From assembly GCA_040902705.1 (NCBI GenBank), contig JBBDWT010000191.1, positions 1-14,629 on the forward strand: DNA of 14,629 bases, read 5' to 3'. The notes beneath the pieces are model-generated. The model was not told the DNA's origin. It searched no databases and saw only the letters and a list, made by a program, of their open reading frames with translations. Each line of letters opens with the position of its first letter. Positions within the stretch are counted from its first letter, which is position 1. The translations under genes and the position numbers were made by a program. This stretch comes from DATBSK01 sp040902705 (GTDB lineage: Bacteria > Actinomycetota > Acidimicrobiia > IMCC26256 > PALSA-555). Shown here one piece after another: positions 1-6,813 of this stretch.

Positions 1-382
1 GCGGGTCCATCAGCGCGATCGGCCGCGCGCCCATCGAGAAGATGTCGCGGATGATCCCGCCGACGCCGGTCGCCGCGCCCTGGTACGGCTCCACCGCCGA
101 CGGGTGGTTGTGGCTCTCGATGCGGATGGCCAACGCGAGGCCGTCCCCGACGTCGATGACGCCCGCGCCCTCCCCCGGTCCGACCAGCACCCACGGCGCG
201 TCCGTCGGGAGGCGCCCGAGATGGACCTTCGACGACTTGTAGGAGCAGTGCTCGGACCACATCACGGCGTACATCGCGAGCTCGAGCTCGCTCGGATCGC
301 GCCCGAGGAGCCCGACGATCGTGTCGAGCTCATCGTCGGTGAGCCCCAGCTGACGGTGCCGCGGCTGCTCCCTCGGGGTCAC
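1..382 (-). CDS. purL: Phosphoribosylformylglycinamidine synthase subunit PurL, N-terminal part (cut by left edge)
   Basis: This is the large synthetase subunit of FGAM synthase, which converts FGAR, glutamine-derived ammonia and ATP to FGAM in de novo purine synthesis. It works in the cytoplasm with PurS and PurQ. Only the first 127 residues are present. They hold the small-PurL hallmarks: MWSEHCSYKSSK (residues 41-52, with His45 the likely catalytic histidine), then ESHNHPSAVEPYQGAATGVGG (89-109) and RDIFSMGARPIALMDP (112-127). The start is GTG at 382. An in-frame TAG lies four codons upstream and the next possible start (Met37) is too far inside, so the GTG is well supported even though no good ribosome binding site is visible. 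purL is separated from purQ by a plus-strand gene, so it probably needs its own promoter. Confidence 0.95.
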   Translation of the reverse strand, partial: MTPREQPRHRQLGLTDDELDTIVGLLGRDPSELELAMYAVMWSEHCSYKSSKVHLGRLPTDAPWVLVGPGEGAGVIDVGDGLALAIRIESHNHPSAVEPYQGAATGVGGIIRDIFSMGARPIALMDP

Positions 383-407
383 GCCGGGAGCCTATCCGGA
401 CGCGATT

Positions 408-435
408 TCGACATATGGGTCGTCGCGATTATCCT
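408..435 (+). promoter_or_regulatory. Possible promoter of the small plus-strand gene
   Basis: A -35-like TCGACA (408-413, five of six to TTGACA) and a -10-like TATCCT (430-435, fitting TAnnnT) are separated by 16 bp. Transcription would begin near 442. That would exclude the upstream ATG at 438 and fits the better-placed start at 477. This is pattern matching only. Confidence 0.4.
428..433 (-). promoter_or_regulatory. Possible -10 element for purL
   Basis: Read on the minus strand this is GATAAT, five of six matches to TATAAT, about 45 nt upstream of the purL GTG. No convincing -35 is seen at 16-18 bp. It overlaps the candidate -10 of the divergent small gene. The call rests on the hexamer and on the need for a promoter here, since purL is cut off from purQ by a gene of opposite strand. 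Confidence 0.35.
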
Positions 436-476
436 GTATGACCCGAGCGGGGATTCCTCAAATGGAGAGCATGGCA

Positions 477-875
477 ATGGCACCCAAGACCATGACCGAC
501 GAGCACAAGCGCAAGCTCGCACAGGGCCGGGAGCAGGGCCGCGCCGTGAAGGCGTACCTCGATGCGCTGGAGCGCCACCGCCCGCGCCGCGGTCGCCAGC
601 GCACCCCCGACAGCATCAAGGCCCGGTTGACCGCGATCGACGCCGAGCTGGCCGATGCCTCGTCGCTCAAGCGGCTCCAGCTCGTGCAGGAGCGGCGCGA
701 CCTCGAGGTCGAGCTCGCCGCGAAGTCGGCCGGCGCCGTCGACCTCTCCGGGCCCGAGGCCGACTTCGTTCGATACGCGAAGCCGTACGGCGAGTCGAAG
801 GGGATCGCGTACGCCACGTGGCGCGAGCTCGGCGTCCCCGCCGACGTGCTCAAGCGGGCGAGCATCACCCGCTGA
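477..875 (+). CDS. Small basic helical protein of unknown function between purQ and purL
   Basis: The function is not recognised. The product is 132 residues with no signal peptide or membrane segment. Residues 8-34 are a charged, probably helical segment. Residues 35-44 form a basic patch with PRRGR that loosely recalls an AT-hook. Residues 45-85 are rich in Ala, Leu, Glu and Arg and likely form a helical hairpin or coiled coil. The C-terminus (97-130) has aromatic residues and ends WRELGVPADVLKRASI, which looks like a small folded module. I recall similar unnamed proteins in other actinobacteria, but this is from memory. In-frame ATGs exist at 438, 462, 471 and 477. ATG 477 is chosen because GGAGAG (464-469) sits 7 nt before it. 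Codon use matches the neighbours. It is convergent with purQ and divergent from purL. A DNA-binding or nucleoid role is a weak inference from the basic patch. Confidence 0.8.
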   Translation: MAPKTMTDEHKRKLAQGREQGRAVKAYLDALERHRPRRGRQRTPDSIKARLTAIDAELADASSLKRLQLVQERRDLEVELAAKSAGAVDLSGPEADFVRYAKPYGESKGIAYATWRELGVPADVLKRASITR

Positions 876-878
876 CCC

Positions 879-895
879 CCGCTCCTCCGGAGCGG
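879..895. terminator. Hairpin between convergent genes, likely bidirectional terminator
   Basis: A perfect 7-bp stem CCGCTCC / GGAGCGG closes a 3-nt loop (886-888). It begins four bases after the stop of the small plus-strand gene and lies just past the stop of purQ on the other strand. There is no T-run, as is common in high-GC actinobacteria. Its position between converging genes is the main support. Confidence 0.6.
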
Positions 896-909
896 TGGTG
901 CGTCTCGGG

Positions 910-1620
910 CTACTGCTTCGCTGACTGCGCCAACGCGTCGGTGGGGACCGACGACGCTGCGGCCGCGGCGAGGAGCGACCGCATCAGCACGACGCCGTCG
1001 TCGCTGCCCAGCACCGCTTCGATCGCTCGCTCCGGATGGGGCATGAGGCCGACCACGGTGCCCTCGGTGTTCGAGATCCCCGCGATGTCGTCGAGGCTGC
1101 CGTTCGGGTTCTCGACGTAGCGCACGACGATGCGGTCCTCGTCGCGGAGCTGGTCGAGCGTGCGCTGGTCGCACGTGTAGTTGCCCTCGAAGTGGTTGAT
1201 GGGCAGCCGCAGGTGCGCGCCTGCGGCCGCACCGGCAGTGAGGACCGAGCGCGCGCTGGTCACCTCCAGCTCCACGGTGTCGCAGAGGAAGCGGAGCCCG
1301 GCGTTCTTCTGGAGAGCGCCCGGGAGGAGCCCGGCCTCGGTGAGCACCTGGAAGCCGTTGCAGATGCCGACCACCGGCCCACCGGCGCGGGCGAACTCGC
1401 CGACCGACTCCATGATCGGCGAGAAGCGGGCGATGGCCCCGGTCCGCAGGTAGTCGCCGTGGGCGAAGCCCCCGGGGACGATCACTGCGTCAGCCCCGCG
1501 AAGGTCACGCTCCGAGTGGAAGACGATCTCCGCGTGCCCACCCAGCTTGCCCACGGCGTATGCGACGTCGAGCTCGCAGTTCGTCCCGGGGAACAGCACC
1601 ACCGCGACCCGTGCGCTCAC
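910..1620 (-). CDS. purQ: Phosphoribosylformylglycinamidine synthase, glutaminase subunit PurQ
   Basis: This class I glutamine amidotransferase releases ammonia from glutamine for PurL in FGAM synthesis. The product is 236 residues, the usual length for stand-alone PurQ. Visible features are the N-terminal strand VAVVLFPGTNCE (5-16), VPGGFAHGDYLRTGAIA (48-64), the nucleophile elbow GICNGFQ with Cys87, NHFEGNY (142-148), and the HPE signature with His195 and Glu197 completing the triad. The start is GTG at 1620, overlapping the purS stop by four bases (GTGA), so translation is probably coupled. An open frame continues upstream but lacks PurQ character. purQ ends facing the small plus-strand gene, and its partner purL lies beyond that gene. 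Confidence 0.96.
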   Translation of the reverse strand: MSARVAVVLFPGTNCELDVAYAVGKLGGHAEIVFHSERDLRGADAVIVPGGFAHGDYLRTGAIARFSPIMESVGEFARAGGPVVGICNGFQVLTEAGLLPGALQKNAGLRFLCDTVELEVTSARSVLTAGAAAGAHLRLPINHFEGNYTCDQRTLDQLRDEDRIVVRYVENPNGSLDDIAGISNTEGTVVGLMPHPERAIEAVLGSDDGVVLMRSLLAAAAASSVPTDALAQSAKQ

Positions 1621-1913
1621 GCCGACTCCACCGGTCGACTCGCAAGCTTCGTCTCCCCCGCCGGGATCGCCGTCACCTCGACGGTGTACGCCTCGATCAC
1701 CGGGTTGGCGAGGAGCCGCTGGCACATCTCCTCGGCCTCGGCGCGAGCCGTGCGCTCGTCCGGCGCGTCGAGAACGAGGCGGATCGTCTTCCCGATGCTC
1801 ACGTCGGAGACGTTGTCGTACCCGAGGGCCGGCAGTGCACGTTCGACCGTCGCGCCCTGCGGGTCGAGGACGCCCGGCAGATGCGTGACGTCGACGTGGA
1901 CGGAGTACTGCAT
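1617..1913 (-). CDS. purS: Phosphoribosylformylglycinamidine synthase subunit PurS
   Basis: This small structural subunit bridges PurQ and PurL in the FGAM synthase complex, as known for Bacillus-type and actinobacterial enzymes. The product is 98 residues, slightly longer than the usual 80-90. The typical VHVDVTHLPGVLDPQG stretch lies near the start, followed by the ERALPALGYDNVSDVSIGK segment and a C-terminal helix-strand ending VIEAYTVEVT. Start choice: GTG at 1916 and ATG at 1913 are adjacent codons. I took the ATG, and the difference is one residue. The ribosome binding site is weak. The stop overlaps the purQ start, and the gap from purC is 39 nt. Confidence 0.94.
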   Translation of the reverse strand: MQYSVHVDVTHLPGVLDPQGATVERALPALGYDNVSDVSIGKTIRLVLDAPDERTARAEAEEMCQRLLANPVIEAYTVEVTAIPAGETKLASRPVESA

Positions 1914-1952
1914 CACTCGAATCGTAACGGTCGAGTGCTCGCGAACCGCGCA

Positions 1953-2837
1953 CTAGTGCTCGCCGCCGTACCACTCGTCGAAGCTCGCACCGGTGAGCAT
2001 CTCGTACGCCTCGACGTACCGGGCTCGGGTCCCGTCGACGACATCCTTCGGGAGCACCGGCGCGGGTGGGCGCTGGTCCCAGCCGATCGAGAGGTAGTGG
2101 TCACGCACGAACTGCTTGTCGAACGACGGCGGCGACCCACCGACGCGGTACTCGTCGGCCGCCCAGTACCTGGAAGAGTCCGACGTGCACATCTCGTCGA
2201 TGACGATGACCTGACCGTCGAGCGTCCCGAACTCCAGCTTGGTGTCGGCGAGGATCAGCCCACACGACTCCGCGTGCGCGGCGGCGTGCCCGTAGATCGC
2301 GAGCGTGGCGTCGCGCACCTGCGCGTACACCTCGTCCCCGACCGCCGCGGCAGCTTCGTGCTCGGTGAGCGTCTCGTCGTGCCCGACCTCGGCCTTGGTC
2401 GTCGTCGTGAAGATCGGCTGGGGGAGCCGCTCGGCCTGGCGCAGTCCCGGCAGCATCGGGCGTCCGCCCACGGTCCCCGCCTGCTCGTACTCCGACCACG
2501 CCGATCCGAAGAGGTATCCCCGGGCGATGCACTCGAGGCGCACGGGACGGGCGGCCCGCACGAGCATCGCCCGGCCCGCGACCTCCGGGCCGGCGGTCTC
2601 GGGAAAGTCGGTCGGATCGCTCGACACGACGTGGTTGGGCCAGACCGAGGCCGTCCCCTCGAACCAGAAGGTCGACAGCGCCGTCAGCGCCCGACCCTTG
2701 TCGGGGATCTCGTCGGGCAGGACGACGTCGAAGACCGAGATCCGGTCAGAGGCGACGACGAGCATCCGGTCGTGGTCGACCTCGTACAGGTCACGCACCT
2801 TGCCGGAGTAGTGGTGCGGGAGCGCGAGCCTCGCCAT
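1953..2837 (-). CDS. purC: SAICAR synthetase PurC
   Basis: PurC ligates aspartate to CAIR using ATP to form SAICAR, a cytoplasmic step of IMP synthesis. The product is 294 residues, the longer actinobacterial form (many bacterial PurC are about 240). Motifs in order: SGKVRDLYE (11-19, nucleotide loop), SDRISVFD (30-37), LPDEIPDKG (40-48), ECIARGYLFGSAW (102-114), FTTTTKAEVGHDE (143-155), DTKLEFG (197-203) and DEMCTSDSSRYW (213-224), all typical of the family. ATG at 2837 follows the purB stop by one base (TGAGATG) with no clear Shine-Dalgarno sequence, so coupled translation is likely. PurB next door acts on its product SAICAR. Confidence 0.97.
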   Translation of the reverse strand: MARLALPHHYSGKVRDLYEVDHDRMLVVASDRISVFDVVLPDEIPDKGRALTALSTFWFEGTASVWPNHVVSSDPTDFPETAGPEVAGRAMLVRAARPVRLECIARGYLFGSAWSEYEQAGTVGGRPMLPGLRQAERLPQPIFTTTTKAEVGHDETLTEHEAAAAVGDEVYAQVRDATLAIYGHAAAHAESCGLILADTKLEFGTLDGQVIVIDEMCTSDSSRYWAADEYRVGGSPPSFDKQFVRDHYLSIGWDQRPPAPVLPKDVVDGTRARYVEAYEMLTGASFDEWYGGEH

Positions 2838-2838
2838 C

Positions 2839-4134
2839 TCAGGCGTCGAGCGTGTCGACGGCGCGGCCGGCGTGCGTGAGCGCGCGCTGGAGGTCGAAAC
2901 ACGCCTCGAGGCGCTCTGATCCGAGCGCGTCGACGACCTCGGAGTCCTCGCGCAGCACGTCGAGGAAGGGACGGGCTTCGTCCCACGTGCGCATCGCGTT
3001 GCGCTGCGCCGCGCGGTAGGCGGCGTCGCGCGTCAGCCCGGCTTCGACCAGCGCGAGCAGCACCGCCTGGCTGAACACGAGTCCGTGCGAGCCGTCGAGG
3101 TTTGCACGCATCCGCTCCGGGTATACGACCATGCCCTCGACGATCGACCGGAACCGCACCGCGAGGTAGTACGCGAGCATGAGGGAGTCGGGCAGGATCA
3201 CCCGCTCCACCGACGAGTGCGAGATGTCGCGTTCGTGCCACAGCGCGATGTCTTCGAGCCCCGGTTGCACGTTCGCCCGCAGCACCCGGGCGAGGCCGCA
3301 GAGCTGCTCGCACTTCACCGGGTTCCGCTTGTGGGGCATCGCACTCGACCCCTTCTGCTTCCCGGTCCGGAACGGCTCCTCGACCTCGCGCACCTCCGTC
3401 CGCTGGAGGTGGCGGATCTCCAGCGCTCCCGCCTCGACGCCCGCCCCGAGCGACGCGCACGCGTAGAGCAGCTCGGAGTGCCGGTCGCGCGCGATCACCT
3501 GCGTCGCCGGCACGGGCTCGAGCCCGAGGTGCTCGCACACGAACGCCTCGACCTGGGGGTCGACATTGGAGAACGTGCCCACCGCGCCCGACAGCTTGCC
3601 GACGGCGACGGCGGTGCGGGCGCGCACGAGCCGGTCCCGGTCACGCCTGAGCTGGAGCACCCAGAGCGCGAGCTTGGCGCCGAAGGTCGTGGGCTCGGCG
3701 TGGATGCCGTGGGTACGGCCGACCATCGGCGTGTCGCGGTGCTCCTTGGCCCGCGCCACGATCGCGCCATCGAGCTCGTCGACCGCGGCGAGGAGGAGGT
3801 CGACGGCACGCACCAACGTGACCGAGAGCGCGGTGTCGACGACGTCGCTCGACGTGAGCCCGTGGTGCACCCACGCGCCGTGGGGCGGCCCGACGCGCTC
3901 CTGGACCACATCCACGAACGCCGCGACATCATGATCCGTCACGCGCTCGCGCGCCTCGATCGCCGCGACGTCGAAACCGGCGCGCTCGCGGATCACCGCC
4001 GCTGCATCGGCGGGAACGACACCGAGCTTCGCCTGCGCCTCGACCGCCAGCAGCTCGACCTCGAGCCAGGCCGCGTAGCGCGCGTCGTCGGCGAACAGCT
4101 CCGCCATCGGCGCCAGTGCGTATCGGGGGATCAA
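2839..4134 (-). CDS. purB: Adenylosuccinate lyase PurB
   Basis: PurB cleaves fumarate from SAICAR (giving AICAR) and from adenylosuccinate (giving AMP). The product is 431 residues, the short Bacillus/Thermotoga-type length. Visible features: the N-terminal MIPRYALAPMAELF, TDHDVAAF (66-73, with His68), HHGLTSSDVVDTA (90-102), GRTHGIHAEPTTFG (139-152, with the probable general acid His142), and the fumarase/aspartase superfamily signature GSSAMPHKRNP (262-272) carrying the mobile-loop serine (Ser263). The start is TTG at 4134. No ATG lies in frame before Met10, the family N-terminus begins at this point, and a strong Shine-Dalgarno sequence sits 7 nt upstream. It is followed by purC after one base. 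Confidence 0.97.
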   Translation of the reverse strand: MIPRYALAPMAELFADDARYAAWLEVELLAVEAQAKLGVVPADAAAVIRERAGFDVAAIEARERVTDHDVAAFVDVVQERVGPPHGAWVHHGLTSSDVVDTALSVTLVRAVDLLLAAVDELDGAIVARAKEHRDTPMVGRTHGIHAEPTTFGAKLALWVLQLRRDRDRLVRARTAVAVGKLSGAVGTFSNVDPQVEAFVCEHLGLEPVPATQVIARDRHSELLYACASLGAGVEAGALEIRHLQRTEVREVEEPFRTGKQKGSSAMPHKRNPVKCEQLCGLARVLRANVQPGLEDIALWHERDISHSSVERVILPDSLMLAYYLAVRFRSIVEGMVVYPERMRANLDGSHGLVFSQAVLLALVEAGLTRDAAYRAAQRNAMRTWDEARPFLDVLREDSEVVDALGSERLEACFDLQRALTHAGRAVDTLDA

Positions 4135-4141
4135 CTGCCGG

Positions 4142-4148
4142 CTCCTCC
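4142..4148 (-). promoter_or_regulatory. Strong ribosome binding site fixing the purB TTG start
   Basis: On the minus strand the sequence reads GGAGGAG, followed by a 7-nt spacer and TTG. It is the best Shine-Dalgarno sequence in the purine cluster and decides the start in favour of TTG at 4134 over the ATG nine codons further in. Confidence 0.8.
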
Positions 4149-4161
4149 CTGCACGTCCACT

Positions 4162-5451
4162 CTACCGATGCGCGCCCGACGCGCCGTGTGCGATGTCGGT
4201 GCGGTGCTGCATGCCCGGCCAGGTGATCCGGCCGACCGCGTCGTACGCCCGCTGGCGGGCGTCGGCGATCGTCGGACCCGACCCGCTCACCGCCAGCACC
4301 CGGCCCCCGGCGGTGACGATCGCGCCGTCGGCGCGCCGCGCGGTGCCCGCGTGGAACACGCACACATCGGGGAGCGCAGCAACGTCGTCGAGGCCGTCGA
4401 TGACGTCGCCGGTGCGCGGCGCCTCCGGGTAGCGCTCGCTCGCGAGCACGACGGTCACGCACGCGTCGTCGGCGAACTCGACCGGTGGCAGCGGATCGCC
4501 CGCGGCCGAGGCCCGGCAGAGCTCACCGAGGTCGGCGGCCATGCGCGGCACCACGACCTGGCACTCGGGATCACCGAAGCGCACGTTGTACTCGAGCACC
4601 TTCGGTCCGTCGGCAGTGAGCATGATCCCGGCGTAGAGGACACCTCGGTACGCGATCCCGTCCGCGAGCAGCGCGTCGAGCGTCGGCTGCACCGCGGTCG
4701 CCATCACCTGCTCCACCATCTCGGGACCGGCGATCGGCACGGGCGAGTACGCGCCCATCCCGCCGGTGTTGGGCCCGTGGTCGTGGTCGCCGATGCGCTT
4801 GAAGTCCTGGGCCGGAGCGAGCGGGACGGCGCCGCCCGGGTCGCCATTGCACACGACCAGCAGCGACAGCTCCGGCCCACGCAGCCCCTCCTCGATCACC
4901 ACCGTCCGACCGGCGTCGCCGAAGGCCTCGCCCGTGAGGTAGCGCCGCACCGCGTCGGCCGCCTCGTCGTACGACTCGGTCACGACGACGCCCTTGCCGG
5001 CGGCGAGGCCGTCGGTCTTGACGACGTACAGGCCTTCGAGCGTGCCGAGGAACGAGAGCGCGGCCTCTTCGTCGTCGGAGCCGAACGCGCCGTGGCTCGC
5101 GGTCGGCACCCCGGCGCCCGCGAGCAGCTCCTTCATCCAGCGCTTCGAACCCTCGATCCGGGCTCCGGCCGCTGTCGGCCCGAACGCCAGGCGTCCCCGA
5201 GCGACGACGGCGTCGACGACACCGTTGACCAGGGGCTCCTCCGGTCCGACCACGACGAGGTCGGCGTCGACCTCGTCGGCGAGCGCGGCGACCGCACCCG
5301 GATCGTTCGCGTCGACGGGGAGGCACGTCGCCACCGCTTCGACGCCCGGGTTCCCCGGAGCGACGAGCACCTCGTCGACGGACGCCGAACGCGCGAGACC
5401 CCATGCGAGCGCGTGCTCACGCCCGCCGCCGCCGACGACCAGCGCCCTCAC
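4162..5451 (-). CDS. purD: Phosphoribosylamine-glycine ligase PurD (GAR synthetase)
   Basis: PurD joins glycine to 5-phosphoribosylamine with ATP to give GAR, the second step of purine synthesis. The product is 429 residues, full length for bacterial PurD. Domain order: N-terminal PurD domain with VVGGGGREHALAW (5-17) and VVVGPEEPLVNG (66-77); ATP-grasp domain with VVKTDGLAAGKGVVV (143-157), QDFKR (215-219), GPNTGGMGAYSP (226-237) and EYNVRFGDPE (287-296, metal and nucleotide binding); C-terminal domain to residue 429. The GTG start at 5451 overlaps the purA stop by four bases (GTGA) and has no separate ribosome binding site, indicating coupling. A 27-nt gap precedes purB. Confidence 0.97.
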   Translation of the reverse strand: MRALVVGGGGREHALAWGLARSASVDEVLVAPGNPGVEAVATCLPVDANDPGAVAALADEVDADLVVVGPEEPLVNGVVDAVVARGRLAFGPTAAGARIEGSKRWMKELLAGAGVPTASHGAFGSDDEEAALSFLGTLEGLYVVKTDGLAAGKGVVVTESYDEAADAVRRYLTGEAFGDAGRTVVIEEGLRGPELSLLVVCNGDPGGAVPLAPAQDFKRIGDHDHGPNTGGMGAYSPVPIAGPEMVEQVMATAVQPTLDALLADGIAYRGVLYAGIMLTADGPKVLEYNVRFGDPECQVVVPRMAADLGELCRASAAGDPLPPVEFADDACVTVVLASERYPEAPRTGDVIDGLDDVAALPDVCVFHAGTARRADGAIVTAGGRVLAVSGSGPTIADARQRAYDAVGRITWPGMQHRTDIAHGASGAHR

Positions 5452-6740
5452 GCGGCGTCGGGAAGGACGACGGTCTGCTCGCGACCCGGGCCGACCCCGA
5501 GGAACGTCACGGGGACGCCCGCGAGCGACTGGACGAACTCGACGAAGTCGCGCGCCGCGCGCGGGAGGTCATCGATCCGCTCGGCGCTGTCGATCTCGCT
5601 CTGCCATCCGGGGAGCGTCTCGTAGACGGGGCGAACCTTGTGCAGCACCGACTGGTGGTAGGGGACGTGCTCGTAGCGCGTGCCGTCCTCACCTTCGTAC
5701 GCGACACACACCTTGATCTCGTCGAGCGGCGCGAGCACGTCGAGCTTCGTCATCGCGAGCTCCGAGCAGCTGTTGAGCCTCACCGCGTGGCGGAGCATGA
5801 CCGCGTCGAGCCACCCGGGTCGGCGCTGACGCCCGGTGTTCACACCGAACTCGTGCCCGCGCTCGACGAGCATGTCGCCGACGGCGTCGCCTTCGAACAG
5901 CTCGGTCGGGAAGGGCCCGCTCCCGACCCGCGTGACGTACGCCTTGGCCACACCGATGACCCGGTCGATGGCGCGTGGCCCGACGCCCGCCCCCGTGCAC
6001 ACTCCCCCGGCGATGGGGTTCGACGAGGTGACGAACGGATACGTGCCGTGGTCGAGATCGAGGTACGTCGCCTGCGCGCCCTCGAAGAGCACGTGCTGGT
6101 CCGTGTCGAGCGCCTCGTGCACGAGGTGCACGGTGTCGGCGATCATCGGCTCGAGTCGCGGCACCATGCCGAGGTAGGTCTCGGCGATCTCGTCGGCATC
6201 GAGGGGCAGGCGGTTGTAGACCTTTGCGAGCACGCCGTTCTTCTCACGCAGCGCGAGGTCGAGCTTCTCCCGGAAGATCTTCGGGTCGAGGAGATCCTGC
6301 ACGCGTAAGCCCACGCGCAGCGCCTTGTCGGCGTACGCGGGGCCGATGCCGCGCTTGGTCGTGCCGAGCTTGTTCTTGCCGAGGAACCGTTCGGTCACGC
6401 GGTCGAGCTCCTGGTGGTACGGCATGATCAGGTGCGCGTTTCCGGACACGCGCAGCGCCGACGTGTCGACGCCCTTGGCCTCCAACGTGTCGACCTCGGC
6501 GAGCAGCACTGCGGGATCGACCACCACGCCGTTGCCGATGACCGGGGTGACGTGCGGGTAGAGGATGCCGCTCGGCACGAGCTGGAGGGCGAACGTCTCA
6601 CCGTCGACGACGATCGTGTGCCCGGCGTTGTGGCCGCCCTGGTAGCGCACACAGAGCGCGCTCTCCTTGGCGAAGTAGTCGGTGAAGCGGCCCTTGCCCT
6701 CGTCACCCCACTGGGTGCCGACGATCACCGTGCCCGGCAC
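5448..6740 (-). CDS. purA: Adenylosuccinate synthetase PurA
   Basis: PurA uses GTP and aspartate to convert IMP to adenylosuccinate, the first committed step to AMP. PurB in the same cluster finishes the conversion. The product is 430 residues, close to E. coli PurA. The P-loop-like QWGDEGKG (10-17, Asp13) and GGHNAGHT (35-42, His41) place both catalytic residues at the same numbers as in E. coli. TTKRGIGPAYADK, the switch-type segment with TSSNPIAGGVCTGAGVGP, and the base-binding TKLDVL follow in order. The start is GTG at 6740, with GAGGAA just upstream (6744-6749). A second GTG at 6728 would remove family-conserved residues. It is the first purine gene in transcription order. Confidence 0.97.
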   Translation of the reverse strand: MPGTVIVGTQWGDEGKGRFTDYFAKESALCVRYQGGHNAGHTIVVDGETFALQLVPSGILYPHVTPVIGNGVVVDPAVLLAEVDTLEAKGVDTSALRVSGNAHLIMPYHQELDRVTERFLGKNKLGTTKRGIGPAYADKALRVGLRVQDLLDPKIFREKLDLALREKNGVLAKVYNRLPLDADEIAETYLGMVPRLEPMIADTVHLVHEALDTDQHVLFEGAQATYLDLDHGTYPFVTSSNPIAGGVCTGAGVGPRAIDRVIGVAKAYVTRVGSGPFPTELFEGDAVGDMLVERGHEFGVNTGRQRRPGWLDAVMLRHAVRLNSCSELAMTKLDVLAPLDEIKVCVAYEGEDGTRYEHVPYHQSVLHKVRPVYETLPGWQSEIDSAERIDDLPRAARDFVEFVQSLAGVPVTFLGVGPGREQTVVLPDAA

Positions 6741-6813
6741 GGGTTCCTCGAGGACGCGACAGCAGTCACGTAACGGGGAGGGTACTCGCGCCGGACCGTC
6801 GTTCGCGTGTCGG
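6741..6813 (-). other. Short gap before purA; possible operon promoter region
   Basis: This 73-nt space lies between the membrane-protein stop and the purA start. Apart from the purA ribosome binding site at 6744-6749 I see no clear -35/-10 pair, operator or hairpin. The purine genes may be read from here or together with the upstream gene. Confidence 0.4.

Noticed and set aside
438..476. Earlier ATGs (438, 462, 471) as the start of the small plus-strand gene
   Set aside because: ATG 477 has the best-placed ribosome binding site, and 438 lies at or before the predicted transcription start. The choice is not certain.
1017..1034. Further copies of the grpE repeat at the CGCTCGCTCCG string in purQ and a similar string near 7185
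   Set aside because: Only about 10 bases match and they fall in conserved or ordinary coding sequence, so they are chance matches in GC-rich DNA.
104..1120. A 338-codon open frame on the plus strand over purL, the small gene and purQ
   Set aside because: It runs through three better-supported genes and a terminator-like hairpin, and its product is a biased Arg/Pro/Ala sequence.
3085..5625. An 846-codon open frame on the plus strand
   Set aside because: It is antisense to purB, purD and part of purA, all of which show full sets of family motifs on the minus strand. The plus frame has only low-complexity composition.
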